Part shown: positions 29,745 to 42,371 of the stretch, piece by piece
How positions within the stretch are numbered: the first letter of the stretch is position 1
How the letters are laid out: each line of letters starts with the position of its first letter
NCBI RefSeq assembly: GCF_000209165.1
Contig: NC_009046.1
Span: 992,001 to 1,056,000 of the forward strand
Direction of reading: 5' to 3'
Length of the DNA stretch: 64,000 nucleotides
Source of the DNA: Scheffersomyces stipitis CBS 6054
Lineage: Eukaryota > Ascomycota > Pichiomycetes > Serinales > Debaryomycetaceae
Notes under the pieces: generated by a model
The model's database searches: none
What the model saw: the letters and a program-made list of their open reading frames with translations, nothing else
Told to the model about the DNA's origin: nothing
Made by a program: the position numbers and the translations under genes

Positions 29745-31229
29745 CTAATCGAAGTCAAAGTCCATATCCATGTCATTTGTAGATTCTTTCTTTTGAGCCT
29801 GAGCATCGGGATATCTATTCAGCTCAAACTCCTCGTTAAACTCGGGCGATTCAAGGTCATCCAGGACGTTACTAGCACGCCTACTTCCATATCTAGGAAG
29901 TTCATTGTCTTCAGGAAAATCGGCAATTTCATCTGCAGACGATTCTTCACTTTCATCTTCATCCTCGATCAGTTTGGCCCTGATATCCGCCCTAACCAAA
30001 TGAAAAAGGAGCGCGATCTGATTATCTATAGTCTCTTTGGAATAGACGAAATGGAGAGTATCACACATTTTGAGATTCTTTTCTATGGAGGCAACGAGTC
30101 TCTCAAGGGAGATAACTACTCCATCTGAATCGATAGCCCTACTAACAACACCATCAATGTAATCAGTTCGGTCCTTTAGAAAACGATTCACTATTTCTGT
30201 GGCTTCTACGATGTTGCAGAGAACCATCAAAAAGTAGAAAACCCCGTCACTATTATATGGAGGTTCCAAAACTAACTCACCAAGCCTTTGTTCTAGAGTT
30301 TGATACTTTCCTTTAGACAACAAATTCCACAAGGACGACACGATATACAATGGGGTATGAGATTTAGACCCAGATCTCCAGATCGGAGCCAAGGATACTT
30401 TTGAAGGGCCATCCAGGTGGGCTGCGTTGACATAAGCAATGGTGAAGAACGACGAAAGCCAATCATAGAATCTTTCATCCTTGGATGTTATTCTTTCTGC
30501 ACCCTCGTGGGTTAATTTCTCTTGCTGTCTTATAAGAATTTCTATTCCGATGGGCCAAATTGCTCTAATGTCTACACTTGGTAACCGAATTAACAAACAG
30601 AAGATCTTGTATGCTAAATCCCAATTTTGGCGCAAAACATTCAAATGTAGTAAGACTTTCAAATTTCCTATATGCTGCCTTTGAACATAGTCTTTATTCT
30701 CCTGTTTGATAGTGGGCAATACTTCTAGCCCATTTGTTCGTATCAAGAAACTTGATTTCACCCAATGGTTAGAGCTATCAAACGCTCCTGTAAACTTGGC
30801 TAGTGTGGACTGAATCTTATGATTATATTCATCATAATCGTCGTATGCGGAAGTATGCTCATTTTCAGAGCCAGCTTCTATTCTTTCTATGATCTTCTTT
30901 GCAAATTCGCTTGGATTGTCTTCATCTCTGATTTTGGATTTGGTATTATTCTGTTTCTTCTTCTCTACATTGGCGTTAAGGTGGTCTAGACCATGCCATA
31001 TTTCGTATGTTTCTTCAGGTTTAAGGCGTTTTTTTAGCTCTCGATGTATGACCTTCAAGGCTTTCTTGATATATTTGCTCTTGCGAAGCTTTGATCTTGT
31101 TTTATGACTGTGGTCTTGCTTGTAGATTTCTTCAAATTTCTTGATTTCAATATATTTCGATAGAAGCCTGCCGAGATTCTGGTTTCCACCTTCGTTCCCG
31201 GCGTTTCTATATACGATGTCCTCGAACAT
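29745..31229 (-). CDS. RRN11: RNA polymerase I core factor subunit Rrn11
   Basis: This 494-residue protein resembles yeast Rrn11, the TAF1B-associated core factor subunit that brings Pol I to the rDNA promoter. The recognisable block is NLKVLLHLNVLRQNWDLAYK followed by IFCLLIRLPSVDIRAIWPIGIEIL (about residues 190-230), part of the TPR-like helical core. The N-terminus is Lys/Arg-rich, and the C-terminus (about 415-494) is acidic, including EDEDESEESSADE and a DMDMDFDFD ending. A GATGAG core of the PAC motif, which marks ribosome-biogenesis genes, lies within 15 bp of the start codon (31238-31243, reverse strand). Confidence 0.82.
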   Translation of the reverse strand: MFEDIVYRNAGNEGGNQNLGRLLSKYIEIKKFEEIYKQDHSHKTRSKLRKSKYIKKALKVIHRELKKRLKPEETYEIWHGLDHLNANVEKKKQNNTKSKIRDEDNPSEFAKKIIERIEAGSENEHTSAYDDYDEYNHKIQSTLAKFTGAFDSSNHWVKSSFLIRTNGLEVLPTIKQENKDYVQRQHIGNLKVLLHLNVLRQNWDLAYKIFCLLIRLPSVDIRAIWPIGIEILIRQQEKLTHEGAERITSKDERFYDWLSSFFTIAYVNAAHLDGPSKVSLAPIWRSGSKSHTPLYIVSSLWNLLSKGKYQTLEQRLGELVLEPPYNSDGVFYFLMVLCNIVEATEIVNRFLKDRTDYIDGVVSRAIDSDGVVISLERLVASIEKNLKMCDTLHFVYSKETIDNQIALLFHLVRADIRAKLIEDEDESEESSADEIADFPEDNELPRYGSRRASNVLDDLESPEFNEEFELNRYPDAQAQKKESTNDMDMDFDFD

Positions 31230-31542
31230 GATACTGCCTCATCACCTAAAGTTAGCGATCTCCAATGAACAGTTAAAAGAAGAGATTGTATATATTAAAT
31301 TTCAGAAATAAATTCGATGCTCATCAGATAGTGCGCATTTCTAGCACACCTTAGTTAACAAGTACAATATGAACTACAACGATTGCAGAAACTCTATACT
31401 AATTAAGACTATATACAATAAAATAGATATAGAGCTAGGAGACGACAACAACAAGCTGTCAAACTCTGTTCTCTGTACAGTAAATGTCATTTTCATTCTT
31501 TATGCTTAAACGTCAAATTCATCAATGGCTCAGTCATTCCGT
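31230..31542. other. Short spacer upstream of RRN11 and downstream of HSP60
   Basis: This 313-bp AT-rich spacer lies between tandem minus-strand genes. It contains a PAC core (GATGAG on the minus strand at 31238-31243) next to the RRN11 start. The HSP60 3' end lies at the right side. No other feature was seen. Confidence 0.5.
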
Positions 31543-33276
<1,734 letters not shown>

Positions 33277-33429
33277 CTACAGACGGACTGTTGGTTGAAC
33301 AAGAATTGCAAGTTCCACTGGGTATGGAAAATTGAATATTGAAAATTGAAAAATTCACTGGAGTCTCGGGTGGGGCCCGGACGACTTATGCACACTTATA
33401 TATTTCTCCAGCAATTTGTCTGAAAAATT

Positions 33430-33442
33430 TTCCAGAATATTC
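33430..33442 (-). promoter_or_regulatory. Heat shock element upstream of HSP60
   Basis: TTCcaGAAtaTTC gives three alternating 5-bp nTTCn/nGAAn units in perfect phase, the consensus for a heat shock factor (Hsf1) trimer. It sits 178-190 bp before the HSP60 start codon. Heat induction of HSP60 by Hsf1 is well established in yeasts. Confidence 0.8.
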
Positions 33443-34307
33443 GGAGCCAAATCAGATCACGCGCACAAGCACACGTGGACTCAAACAACCCCGGGCAATA
33501 AGCGGTTGCTATTTTGTGGCTCTAAGCTGCAATTGAATGATCAGGACTTCAACCAAGCAAAGATTTGAATATGTGATAGCAGTAAACTATAGGCTTGAAC
33601 GATCAAATAATCGACATGGTACTCTTTTTTTTGCTCCAGTAAACTGGCATTGTCTAGCCAATTTTTTTCTTGATGCCACTTCATTTGTCTTTTGGTGAAC
33701 TCACTGTTAGTGCATAACTTTCACCTTTAAAGATGTTGCAGCTTCAATCCTTTGGCGAGTCTTGAACAACTGTCATATTTATAGCATCTATTACATATTC
33801 ACAATGACCAGTCAATTTTCGTAGCCAACCTCAGTTTCTAGCAGCAATTATTTTCTTGCCAGGGTTCTTCTCCCATAAATTCTTTCACATTACCACTTGT
33901 AGAAGTCGTAGACTGTTAATTGTAGAAATCATTCTCGAAACCAAAAATAAGTTGAATGATTTTTAGTTGATGCTTACCTTTCACTTTATGCTTTCTTGAA
34001 TATCGACAAGAGTTTCGGACAAGGGAAAATCGTCAGATAAATTCTCTTGAATATTCCATTGTAAATTTAACTTTTTCAAATTTACACCACTTGACTTATA
34101 GCATGATCATCAAAGTACAAAATTTAGGGTATATTTTTTCATTACCATCGAAATAGAAGAATAGTTGGAATGGAATATTTGGTTCCAGAAGCTGGGATAA
34201 TGACTTAAGCTTCGAATGTAATTCTTGAATTAAGGGATTTTCAAGCTTTTGTCTTTCAGTTACATATGTTGCTTAGTATACACCAACTCGGCAAATTCTT
34301 AAAACTA

Positions 34308-34721
34308 GTTCCAATACAATAATCCATGGATGTTCTCAAGGGTAAGGACAAGAGAAATGATGTAGATCTTAATGGAGGAAGGAATTATTGAAAGGTCTAA
34401 ACATCTCCCCTTATTTTTCTTATTCGGTGTCTCCTTTAGGATTAATTTGGCTCTTTATCGAACTCTGTTTTTGAAAGTAATGATGCTTTCGACGTTTTCA
34501 GGATATTCAATATAAGAATAAGAAGTCACATCGACCAAAACAGATAACAATCTAATAGAATTGTGTTCTCTGGAATTTGGATTCTTAATTTATGACAGTT
34601 TGTCCTCATTAGCCAACAAAGAATCGCTTTCCCAACTGCAAGCAAACCTGGAACGAATTGATATTAATGAATATTCTCTTAATAGAGTGCCAAAGAAACA
34701 TCTTTTAGTGATGAAGACTCT
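34308..34721 (-). pseudogene. Possible eroded leucine-rich coding sequence
   Basis: One minus-strand frame runs 138 codons between two TAG codons with only two internal TAA stops, giving successive open runs of 43, 44 and 49 codons in AT-rich DNA where about ten stops would be expected. The middle run reads like a real protein (SIRLLSVLVDVTSYSYIEYP then ENVESIITF), reminiscent of leucine-rich repeat proteins. Further coding-like scraps lie on the same strand on both sides (about 33950-34280 and 34950-35120). No intact start or known family was identified. Confidence 0.35.
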
Positions 34722-35664
34722 CTAGGAAGCTTTAACTTACTCTCCATATTAATTACTTACCGACATAACAGGGATTTGAGTGCCATGACAATCGTCAATC
34801 AATCTATCAAACTTCCTCTTGCATTTATTCCAATCGTAATATCAAACAATTTTGCATGATATATAGTTACGAAATAGCAGGAAAGGTATGTCAAAGTATA
34901 ACAAGAGTTTCCATTAATTGTATTGCTTCATCAACAAATTTTCTTGAGTTTCCAGAAATTCATAAAAATCTCCTAAGCCATGACGCCAAAGCTGAAACCT
35001 TTTTCAGTTCCTAGAAGACCACAGAAGCTGCAACTATTCAAGTATTGCCTAGCAAGATACTTATAGAAGACACATTTAGAAGGTAGTTTTAGAGGGTACC
35101 ACTTACAATGACTTACTGAACTAATTTAAAATTCAGAAGATACAGATTTGAGACAATTTAGGACTATTTCATTTCTTTACTCCTCTTGAACACCGAACCC
35201 CTTTTTGAATCGAAACAAAAAATGTTGCCACATATAATGCAACAAAATGCTGTACATGGCCCAAACTACCATTTTTGAAATAAAGACACTGTTGGCAAAT
35301 AGCAGTCTAGCATTCGAATGGAACATTAAATTTGCATTCGATGATTTTCGTAGACTACAGAATTAAAAGCCGAGAAATTTTCTTTTGTTTTCAAATTTAA
35401 CCAACTAAGGTGTATAATGGTAAAATATAACGATAATCACATCGAAACACATCTTCAATAATGGAATTCTAGTCCCTATAGGATTAAGTATTTTTAGACC
35501 TTTATTGAAAGTATATAGTGAAATACCATGTCATTAATAATTAGATACACCGATTACGATGTAAAAAAGTTAGAATTAAACAGACTCTGCCAAATATGGA
35601 GATGCAAACCAAAGGAAACCGATAAAAATATGCAAAAAGTAGAAAGAGAGAAGACGTCAAAGTT

Positions 35665-36927
35665 CTACTTGCTTTGAATTAATCTTCGGATGAAAGAGGA
35701 ACTATCCAAGAATTCACCAGGGGTCATTTCGCCTTGACTAAGGACGGCCCTTGGATTGTTAGGATCTATTGGCATACCATTAGCTTCCTTATTACTTTCC
35801 TCTAAGCGTTTTGCTTCATCCATAAGAGGTCTGATGCAGAGCCACCCTGTCTCCGTTCTGAAATGACGAGATAAGGCATCACTTCTTGCAAACTTCTTTC
35901 CGCATCCCCACTTTGTTACACCATCTTGTAGATAGCCCTCACACTTGAAATTTTTAACTCCGTTGTGTAATAGCTCGTGACGTTTCTTATCATGGCTTCT
36001 TGCAAATGTTTTAAAGCAATGAGAACACTTGAATGGTTTATCCAGGGAGTGTGTTTTCATATGCGATTTCAAATTGTATGGCTTCAAGAAAACCTTGTCG
36101 CAAACCTCACAAGGGTATGTTTCTGAGCCAGCAGCACCTGTAGCCGGATCCACTTCCAAAGATTGCTTTCTTCTTCTTCTCTTTCTTTTCAAGGAAGGAG
36201 ATATTGTGTAAGATACTATCGACGAGTAATCGATAGGCAAATTGCTAGAGCCCTGAGAATGATAGCCAGGGTATAAACCATTGGAAGCAACCGAAGAAGA
36301 GGATGTTGAAGATGCAGATGAGGTAGCATCTCTGGTAATATCATGGATGGATACTGGGCTAATTGGGTAGCCATTACGACCATGAGGCGCCTGCGTAGAT
36401 GGTAAAATTGGATGAAGAGGACTACCGGAACCATAGGTATGATAGCCGTATCCATTCTGTGCGTTTGGTAAATTACTGTTTGGTATTGGCAAAGTTCCGT
36501 TTGCTGACGAGTTGGGAAGGTATCCCATAGGAGCACCAATAATCCTTTGAGAAGTCGCAGGCGGGGCATATGAAGCATTAACACCAGGATTAGCTACATA
36601 TGTAGTTCCGTAATTGTTATACGAATAGAAATATTCATTTGGTGGTAAGAAGGTAGATGTGGTTGGGTAATGGTACAGATTGGCTGATGATCCGTTTAAG
36701 TTATTAACTGCCCCGGAAGAAGGAATCAACGAAGGTGGAGGTGGACGTGGCAGCAACAGAGGTTGCTGAGTCTGCTGGTTTACGATACTAATCGAAGGAA
36801 GCTGCTTTGCTTCTGTATTTGCATACATTGTGTGACTGTTGGATGATGTGGTATTAACGTTCGATGATGAAATAGGAGGAACCATACTAGCCGATGGATA
36901 GTATTCCTGGTAGGAGTTGGTACTCAT
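35665..36927 (-). CDS. Crz-type C2H2 transcription factor (calcineurin target)
   Basis: This 420-residue regulator resembles Crz1/Crz2 of yeasts, which calcineurin dephosphorylates to activate Ca2+, pH and cell wall stress genes. Finger 1: Cys273, Cys276, His289, His293. Finger 2: Cys301, Cys304, His317, His321. The third, atypical module (Cys329..Cys342, His355, Cys364; [17 protein letters not shown]) is characteristic of Crz1. A basic stretch KRKRRRRK near 247-254 is a likely NLS. PSISIV at 44-49 fits the calcineurin docking motif PxIxIT. The first in-frame ATG is at 36927; upstream the frame is open for 33 more codons without an ATG, bounded by TGA. The length and divergence leave Crz1 versus Crz2 open. 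Confidence 0.85.
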   Translation of the reverse strand: MSTNSYQEYYPSASMVPPISSSNVNTTSSNSHTMYANTEAKQLPSISIVNQQTQQPLLLPRPPPPSLIPSSGAVNNLNGSSANLYHYPTTSTFLPPNEYFYSYNNYGTTYVANPGVNASYAPPATSQRIIGAPMGYLPNSSANGTLPIPNSNLPNAQNGYGYHTYGSGSPLHPILPSTQAPHGRNGYPISPVSIHDITRDATSSASSTSSSSVASNGLYPGYHSQGSSNLPIDYSSIVSYTISPSLKRKRRRRKQSLEVDPATGAAGSETYPCEVCDKVFLKPYNLKSHMKTHSLDKPFKCSHCFKTFARSHDKKRHELLHNGVKNFKCEGYLQDGVTKWGCGKKFARSDALSRHFRTETGWLCIRPLMDEAKRLEESNKEANGMPIDPNNPRAVLSQGEMTPGEFLDSSSFIRRLIQSK

Positions 36928-39892
36928 GTTTAAATATGCCTGTGTTGCACCAGGGTTATTACGATAGGTAGGGATTGGGAAGAAGGGATATGTTGAAGGA
37001 TATTTTTGGAAAAGAATATGGCTCAAATGTCAGAATATCACCCAAAGTCCAAAATGCCTCACCAATGAAAATCTGTCTCCGTAGTGAGATATGTCATAAA
37101 CTATATCAGGTAAGAAATGGTTCACCTCAAAGTTAGCATTCAATATAAATAAATCCGATAAGAAGTCGGGCCTAGGAAATAAAAATTGAAAATAGGAAAA
37201 TCTATATATATATACCAAGAAAAATGAAATTCTGCTGGGGTCAGAAACCTGTCAATGTTCGTGTTAGCGGTATATGAAATGTAGTTCGAACGAAAAAATA
37301 AAAACAAAAAAAAAATGGGACGGAAAAAATAATCAAATGTAGTCGATTCTAATCAAAACTAGTGGGCTGTGGTACGTCAGATGAGTGTATTGCTACATTA
37401 GTGGCTGCTAGAGGAGAGTATTGTGCTCGAAAACATAGCGTTTATTAGAAGGTGCTGAAGTGGGTAGGCCGGCCCTGTGTTCTGCAATTACGTAGCCGCT
37501 CCAGGTACTATTTGAACGTTTATCCAGATAAAAAGCACTGGCTTACAAAAATCGCTCGGACCGACAAGAATTTAACTATTTTAGGAACCAACCTTTGTAT
37601 ACGACCTAGGCTAAACTGAAGAATTACTCAGATAATGACGACATAGGCTTGGACAGAGATTTCACTTTTGGTTCGAGAGCATCTACTGTCTAAGCGTGAA
37701 TTAGAAATCCAGAGCAATTACGATATTGTACCATAATATTATTATGTACCCAGCGCTTTGTGCCAGGTGCACGGATACCCCTCCCCGAATCGCAAGATGA
37801 ACCAACAAGAGCAGACCAACCAATCACGATTGGTTCTCGATACATCTCGCAGCTGTACCGTTTTCGTTGGAGTCATTGGAAGCCTGTCGTCTCCCCACAT
37901 CATAACTTCGACAAAAAGATAAAATAAAAAATGAATCTAATCGATTTCTAACGCTAGGAAAGCAGATGTGAATTTCTTGGCACTGGCTTTGCCGGCAATC
38001 AAATTACATCTGGTCACAATCCACCCAACGTTGAGGATCAACGTTTTTTCATCCCTGGCACGTAGATGAGGTGTCCATTCATGCAGTAATGGACACAATA
38101 CATATGGGTGTCACACGCCCTCTGATTGTGATGAACGACGTGCTCCGACTGGTGTTGGACCAACGGAAAGCGGCTCTATGTACGAACTTATCGGGGGTTA
38201 ACTCTACCACGAGCACACACTCGTCCGGAGCCTCCTTGGCGTTTCGAATATCCACTAATTCGGTTCGACTGGCCCCCTTTAAAGTTTACAAAAATTAAAT
38301 TCTGGGCAGATGTCCCTTGGTTTGCACATTCGAAATATGCTAATTCCAGTTGGCAGATGACTGTGATTTGTCAGTTCGCATTTTTGTGGCTTCGGAAGCG
38401 AGCGGTTAGGGGAACGGATCATTTCTCCGATGGATGGGGCCCGCCAGTTTAGGTAACTCCCTGGTAGAATCGTTCCACAGATAGCTTCCCAAGAGTACCC
38501 CATAGAGGTTTATGTCCGTAGCGGCTTCTTTGGTAATTATCGCCACTTGCTAGCAGGCTGAGCTGGAGCGACAGCACAAGACACCCAGTAGATGCCTCCT
38601 GCTCATTCGCCGTACGTGTCTAAACTTATTGAGGTGGGAAAGTAGAGCTAAGAATAATACGAATCTTGGACAATCGGACACAGCCCTGTACATTGTTTCC
38701 AAACTGGAGATGTCTTGTAAGGTAGTCGCCTGGTAGTCCGCGGACTGAGCCTTCAACACAGCCCCAACTTAAAAGAAGTTACGAACTGCCACATCCCAGC
38801 CAAGAGCTTCTACCTAGCCGTAGTCAACAAGGCTGGTAATGCCTCATTACGGGCACCAGCAATTGGTAATTGCCCCACCCCCTGCAAGAGATCGAGAACT
38901 ACCCCAGATAGATTCTGTCCTGTGGGTCTGCTGCATCCCTCACAGTAGCCTTTATTCGGATAAAAGTTAAGCCTTTGCCAAGAAATATGTAGACTTATCT
39001 CGGTGTTTCAAAAAGGACAAGAAAAACTACCTGCGATAATTAAGATAATAAGTCCCTTCGTTTGTGTCCCACGTCAAATGACACTAGCCGTTCCCTAAAG
39101 CTACAAGACCTTAAAACCCCCCGAACTGTAGAGCCAAACAGCTTTTTGATTCTGGAGCGAGCGGAGATGAACTACAAGCACACAAAGTCGCGAACGTGAA
39201 ATTCACTACGGAGACACACAAAAGGTGAACACACCAAGTTCGGAACTGGAACTCTGGGTAGCCACGTTTAATCTCGATTACGCGTAAATCAAACCAAAAC
39301 AGGGGCATTTGAACCATGCCTTGGTTGGGAACAATAAAGCAAGCATGTGCGTCTACAATAGTAAAAATCAGTAGCGATTGAGCATTCTTAGCAGGAACAA
39401 AATCCTAGGAGCCATTAATGAGGCTTGTTCAGATTTGCCTGCACTACCAGGACCAAGGCTTATTATCACGTGAAAGAGTTCAACTGATCATGATGGATTG
39501 GTGAAATCTCAATCGACTAATTTCTTGTAGTCGCATGAAGAAATCTGTTTTCCGGGCAACGACTGAAAATGCGACCATGCACTTAATGGTTGCAATTCTG
39601 CGATAAATAAAAAAGCTGTGCGTGCCTCTTAAACGCATAAACTCTTACCGGACCCAATCTTTTCAAGATATTGGAGTAATCTATCAATTAATACTTCGAT
39701 GTTCCAAGGCAACCAATACCACAAGTCCTTGGCTACGGCTGACAAGATTCCATAGTCGTCCCAATAGGTCATCTGGTGGTATTATTTGAAAATTTTTTTG
39801 GGTGTTAATTTGCCAGGATCCACAGCAAGAGCGTATATTTAAGGAGCATAAGATCATCTCATATACATACGAATTCAGATCTGTAGCCAACA
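36928..39892. promoter_or_regulatory. Divergent upstream region of the Crz-like and MFS genes
   Basis: This 2.97-kb region holds two promoters and no convincing gene. Features seen are a TA-rich TATA-like run near 37203-37214; an exact 18-bp palindrome with two inverted CCAAT boxes (AACCAATC, 2-bp gap, GATTGGTT) at 37818-37835; TCACGTGA at 39466-39473 (a full E-box palindrome, Cbf1-type), 420 bp before the transporter; and GATAA elements such as the one near 39602, which fits GATA-factor nitrogen control of this permease family. The segment 37400-39300 is GC-rich relative to other spacers. Confidence 0.5.
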
Positions 39893-41407
39893 ATGAGTAT
39901 CGATCTTGAAAAGAAATCGGAGTCAGCATTTGATTCGCATTCGCTTGAAGGGGCTACAACGAAGGAAGAAGACACCTACGATGCTGCCTTCCATTTCGTG
40001 AAGCAGAACCATTTGGATACCCTTGAACTCCTGCAACAGGACCTGGCCAAGGTAGTTAGAAAAGTGGATTTCCATATTCTTCCATTATTGTGTGGTATCT
40101 ACTTTCTTCAATTTCTCGACAAGTCCTTGTTGAACTATGCTGCTGCAATGGGAATCAAGAAGAATTTGGTAGGCAATGAATTTGCCAATCTTTCCACTAT
40201 CTTCTATGCTGCTTACATCTTTGGTGAACCAATTGTAGCATACTGCTTGCAAAGATTTCCATTATCCAAGATTCTAGGATTATTCATTGTATGCTGGGGT
40301 ATTGTAGTTGCATGTCATGCAGCTTGTGACACTTATGCGTCTTTGATGGTAGTCCGTACCTTACTCGGACTCTTCGAGTCTTCTTCAGCTGTTGGTCTCA
40401 TATTTATCAGTGGAATGTTCTACACGAAGCCTCAACAAGCTGCAAGAATGGGAATCTGGTCGGTTATGGCCGGAACAGCTACCATTGTAGGTGGCTTACT
40501 TTCATTTGGTTTCCAACATGTAAGAACGGAACGTTTCCTTTCGTGGCAGATTCTTTTCCTTTTCATGGGAATCATCACTTCTCTCTTTGGAGTCTTCGTC
40601 CTGTTCTATTTGCCAGACAATGTCACTTCTGCAAGATTCCTCGACCATGATGAAAAACTCATTATTTTGGAAAATGTCAGATCTAACCAAACTGGTACCA
40701 AGAGTAAAAAGTTCAAGAAGAGCCAGATCAAGGAATTGTTATTCCACGACAAGTTGACTTGGCCATTCTTCTTGTTGACCATTACTTCTCAGATTGTCAC
40801 TGGTGCCATTGGAACGTTCAGTGTCACTATCACACTTTCGTTTGGGTTTGACAGTTACGAATCTGCATTGCTTCAATTGCCCGTTGGAGCCCTCATCATC
40901 ATCATCATTCTTGCCGCTACTCAACTTGTAGCTCGCTATGGTCACATCACTTACTTCATGGCTTCAATGTTTGTACCAACCATTGTGGGTTGTATTGTGC
41001 TCTTGTCTACAAACTTGACTTCCCAAAGAGTTGGAAATTTGCTTGCGATGTACTTACTTTACAGTGGCTCTTCATGCATTACTCTCATCTATACTTGGAT
41101 TAGTGCCAACACTGCTGGTACAAGTAAGAAACTCTTTAGAAGCGTCATGACTATGATTGCATTTTCAGTTGCATGTATCATTGGACCTCAACTATTCCAA
41201 GCATATTCTGCTCCAGGGTACCGTCCAGCAAAGATCACTCTCTTGGTTACGCAAATTGCTTGTATCCCAATCTCCTTCTGGGTTGGCTACATCTGCAAGA
41301 AGGAAAACGAGAAGAGGGATCTGGAACCAAAGTCAGATGCTCCTGAGAATTACGAGTTCTTGGATTTGACTGACATCCAGAACAGAAACTTTAGATACAC
41401 CTACTAA
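39893..41407 (+). CDS. MFS transporter, allantoate permease (Dal5/Thi73-like) family
   Basis: This 504-residue membrane protein is of the anion:cation symporter family of major facilitator transporters (Dal5, Tna1, Thi73, Seo1 in yeast). An N-terminal cytosolic stretch of about 60 residues precedes the signature VRKVDFHILPLL followed by FLQFLDKSLLNYAAAMG (TM1 to loop). About 12 hydrophobic segments follow, with a central hydrophilic loop (about 255-285, KSKKFKKSQIKELL). GLFESSSAVGLIFISGMFY matches the TM5 region of the family. Substrates are organic anions such as allantoate, nicotinate or other carboxylates; which one cannot be told from sequence. Confidence 0.88.
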   Translation: MSIDLEKKSESAFDSHSLEGATTKEEDTYDAAFHFVKQNHLDTLELLQQDLAKVVRKVDFHILPLLCGIYFLQFLDKSLLNYAAAMGIKKNLVGNEFANLSTIFYAAYIFGEPIVAYCLQRFPLSKILGLFIVCWGIVVACHAACDTYASLMVVRTLLGLFESSSAVGLIFISGMFYTKPQQAARMGIWSVMAGTATIVGGLLSFGFQHVRTERFLSWQILFLFMGIITSLFGVFVLFYLPDNVTSARFLDHDEKLIILENVRSNQTGTKSKKFKKSQIKELLFHDKLTWPFFLLTITSQIVTGAIGTFSVTITLSFGFDSYESALLQLPVGALIIIIILAATQLVARYGHITYFMASMFVPTIVGCIVLLSTNLTSQRVGNLLAMYLLYSGSSCITLIYTWISANTAGTSKKLFRSVMTMIAFSVACIIGPQLFQAYSAPGYRPAKITLLVTQIACIPISFWVGYICKKENEKRDLEPKSDAPENYEFLDLTDIQNRNFRYTY

Positions 41408-41612
41408 TTTCTTAACGACCACCATAGGAATTTATCTAATTTATTGTAAATATGAAAATATACATTTAATAACAGCTAAAAATTCAGAATAGAAGTAGAA
41501 AGTTCGAACTAAAATCGCAATTGGATGTGAAATTGAGTGTCTAGCACTGCCTTTTCATTTTTTAGTAAACGACATTCGTCTTTCATTCACCTTCGATATC
41601 ATTACATTCTAA

Positions 41613-42371
41613 CTAATCGTTTCTGTTGTTCAAGATTCGCAAGATGAAGAGGAACAAGTTCACTACATCCAAGTACAATTGGATGGTGCTGACAATCTCA
41701 TCGTCCAAGTGGGCAGTTTTCATTATCTGCTGGGTATCAATGATGATATAGACACTGAAAATCAAGGCGCCCAATCCGGAGTAGATCAACTCAATTGTCT
41801 TTGAATGTCCAGGGAAGAATATCATAACAAGACCCCAACCTATTAAAGCCCACAAACCCATACCGACTATACCTTGCCAGCTGGTGAAGTCGTATTTGGT
41901 CTGGAAAGCAAACAACGTCAAACCTATGAAGATGAAGAATGTAAGCAACAAGGCTTGTATGAGGATGTCGGACTCTACAAAGGCGCAACATAAACCGATC
42001 AAGTAAGCTTCACATAGGGTGAAGCCTCCTAACAAGAACAAGTTGGTTGGATATGATCTAGCCTTGAAATGGGTAGCGACAAGGAAACCTATAGAACCAA
42101 TCATGGTAATGGCAAAGAGCCACATGTTGGAAAAGCACCATTCTTTAATTGAAGGACTTGATCTGATGATAAAGCCGACTAATACAGTACCAAGAATCTG
42201 GATAGCAAGCAAAGAATAGACCTTTCTGATGAAAAGTTGACGAATGGGTAATTCACAAGAAGCTACATCTACAGAGTACTTGAAGTCGTCAGGGATATTA
42301 TCTCCCGCTACTCTGGGAGTGTCGTAGGAAGGAGGTTCCTCAGTGGGAACTCGTGCGTATTCTTGACTCAT
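41613..42371 (-). CDS. BXI1: Bax inhibitor-1 family membrane protein (Bxi1)
   Basis: This 252-residue TMBIM/LFG-family protein resembles yeast Bxi1 (YNL305C), an ER/vacuole protein linked to calcium handling, the unfolded protein response and death suppression. The N-terminus is short and Pro-rich (EEPPSYDTP). Residues RQLFIRKVYSLLAIQILGT open the family domain, followed by seven hydrophobic segments. The C-terminal IIIDTQQIMK with the conserved Asp, and LYLDVVNLFLFILRIL, are hallmarks. Length is normal. It converges on the MFS gene. Confidence 0.93.
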   Translation of the reverse strand: MSQEYARVPTEEPPSYDTPRVAGDNIPDDFKYSVDVASCELPIRQLFIRKVYSLLAIQILGTVLVGFIIRSSPSIKEWCFSNMWLFAITMIGSIGFLVATHFKARSYPTNLFLLGGFTLCEAYLIGLCCAFVESDILIQALLLTFFIFIGLTLFAFQTKYDFTSWQGIVGMGLWALIGWGLVMIFFPGHSKTIELIYSGLGALIFSVYIIIDTQQIMKTAHLDDEIVSTIQLYLDVVNLFLFILRILNNRND

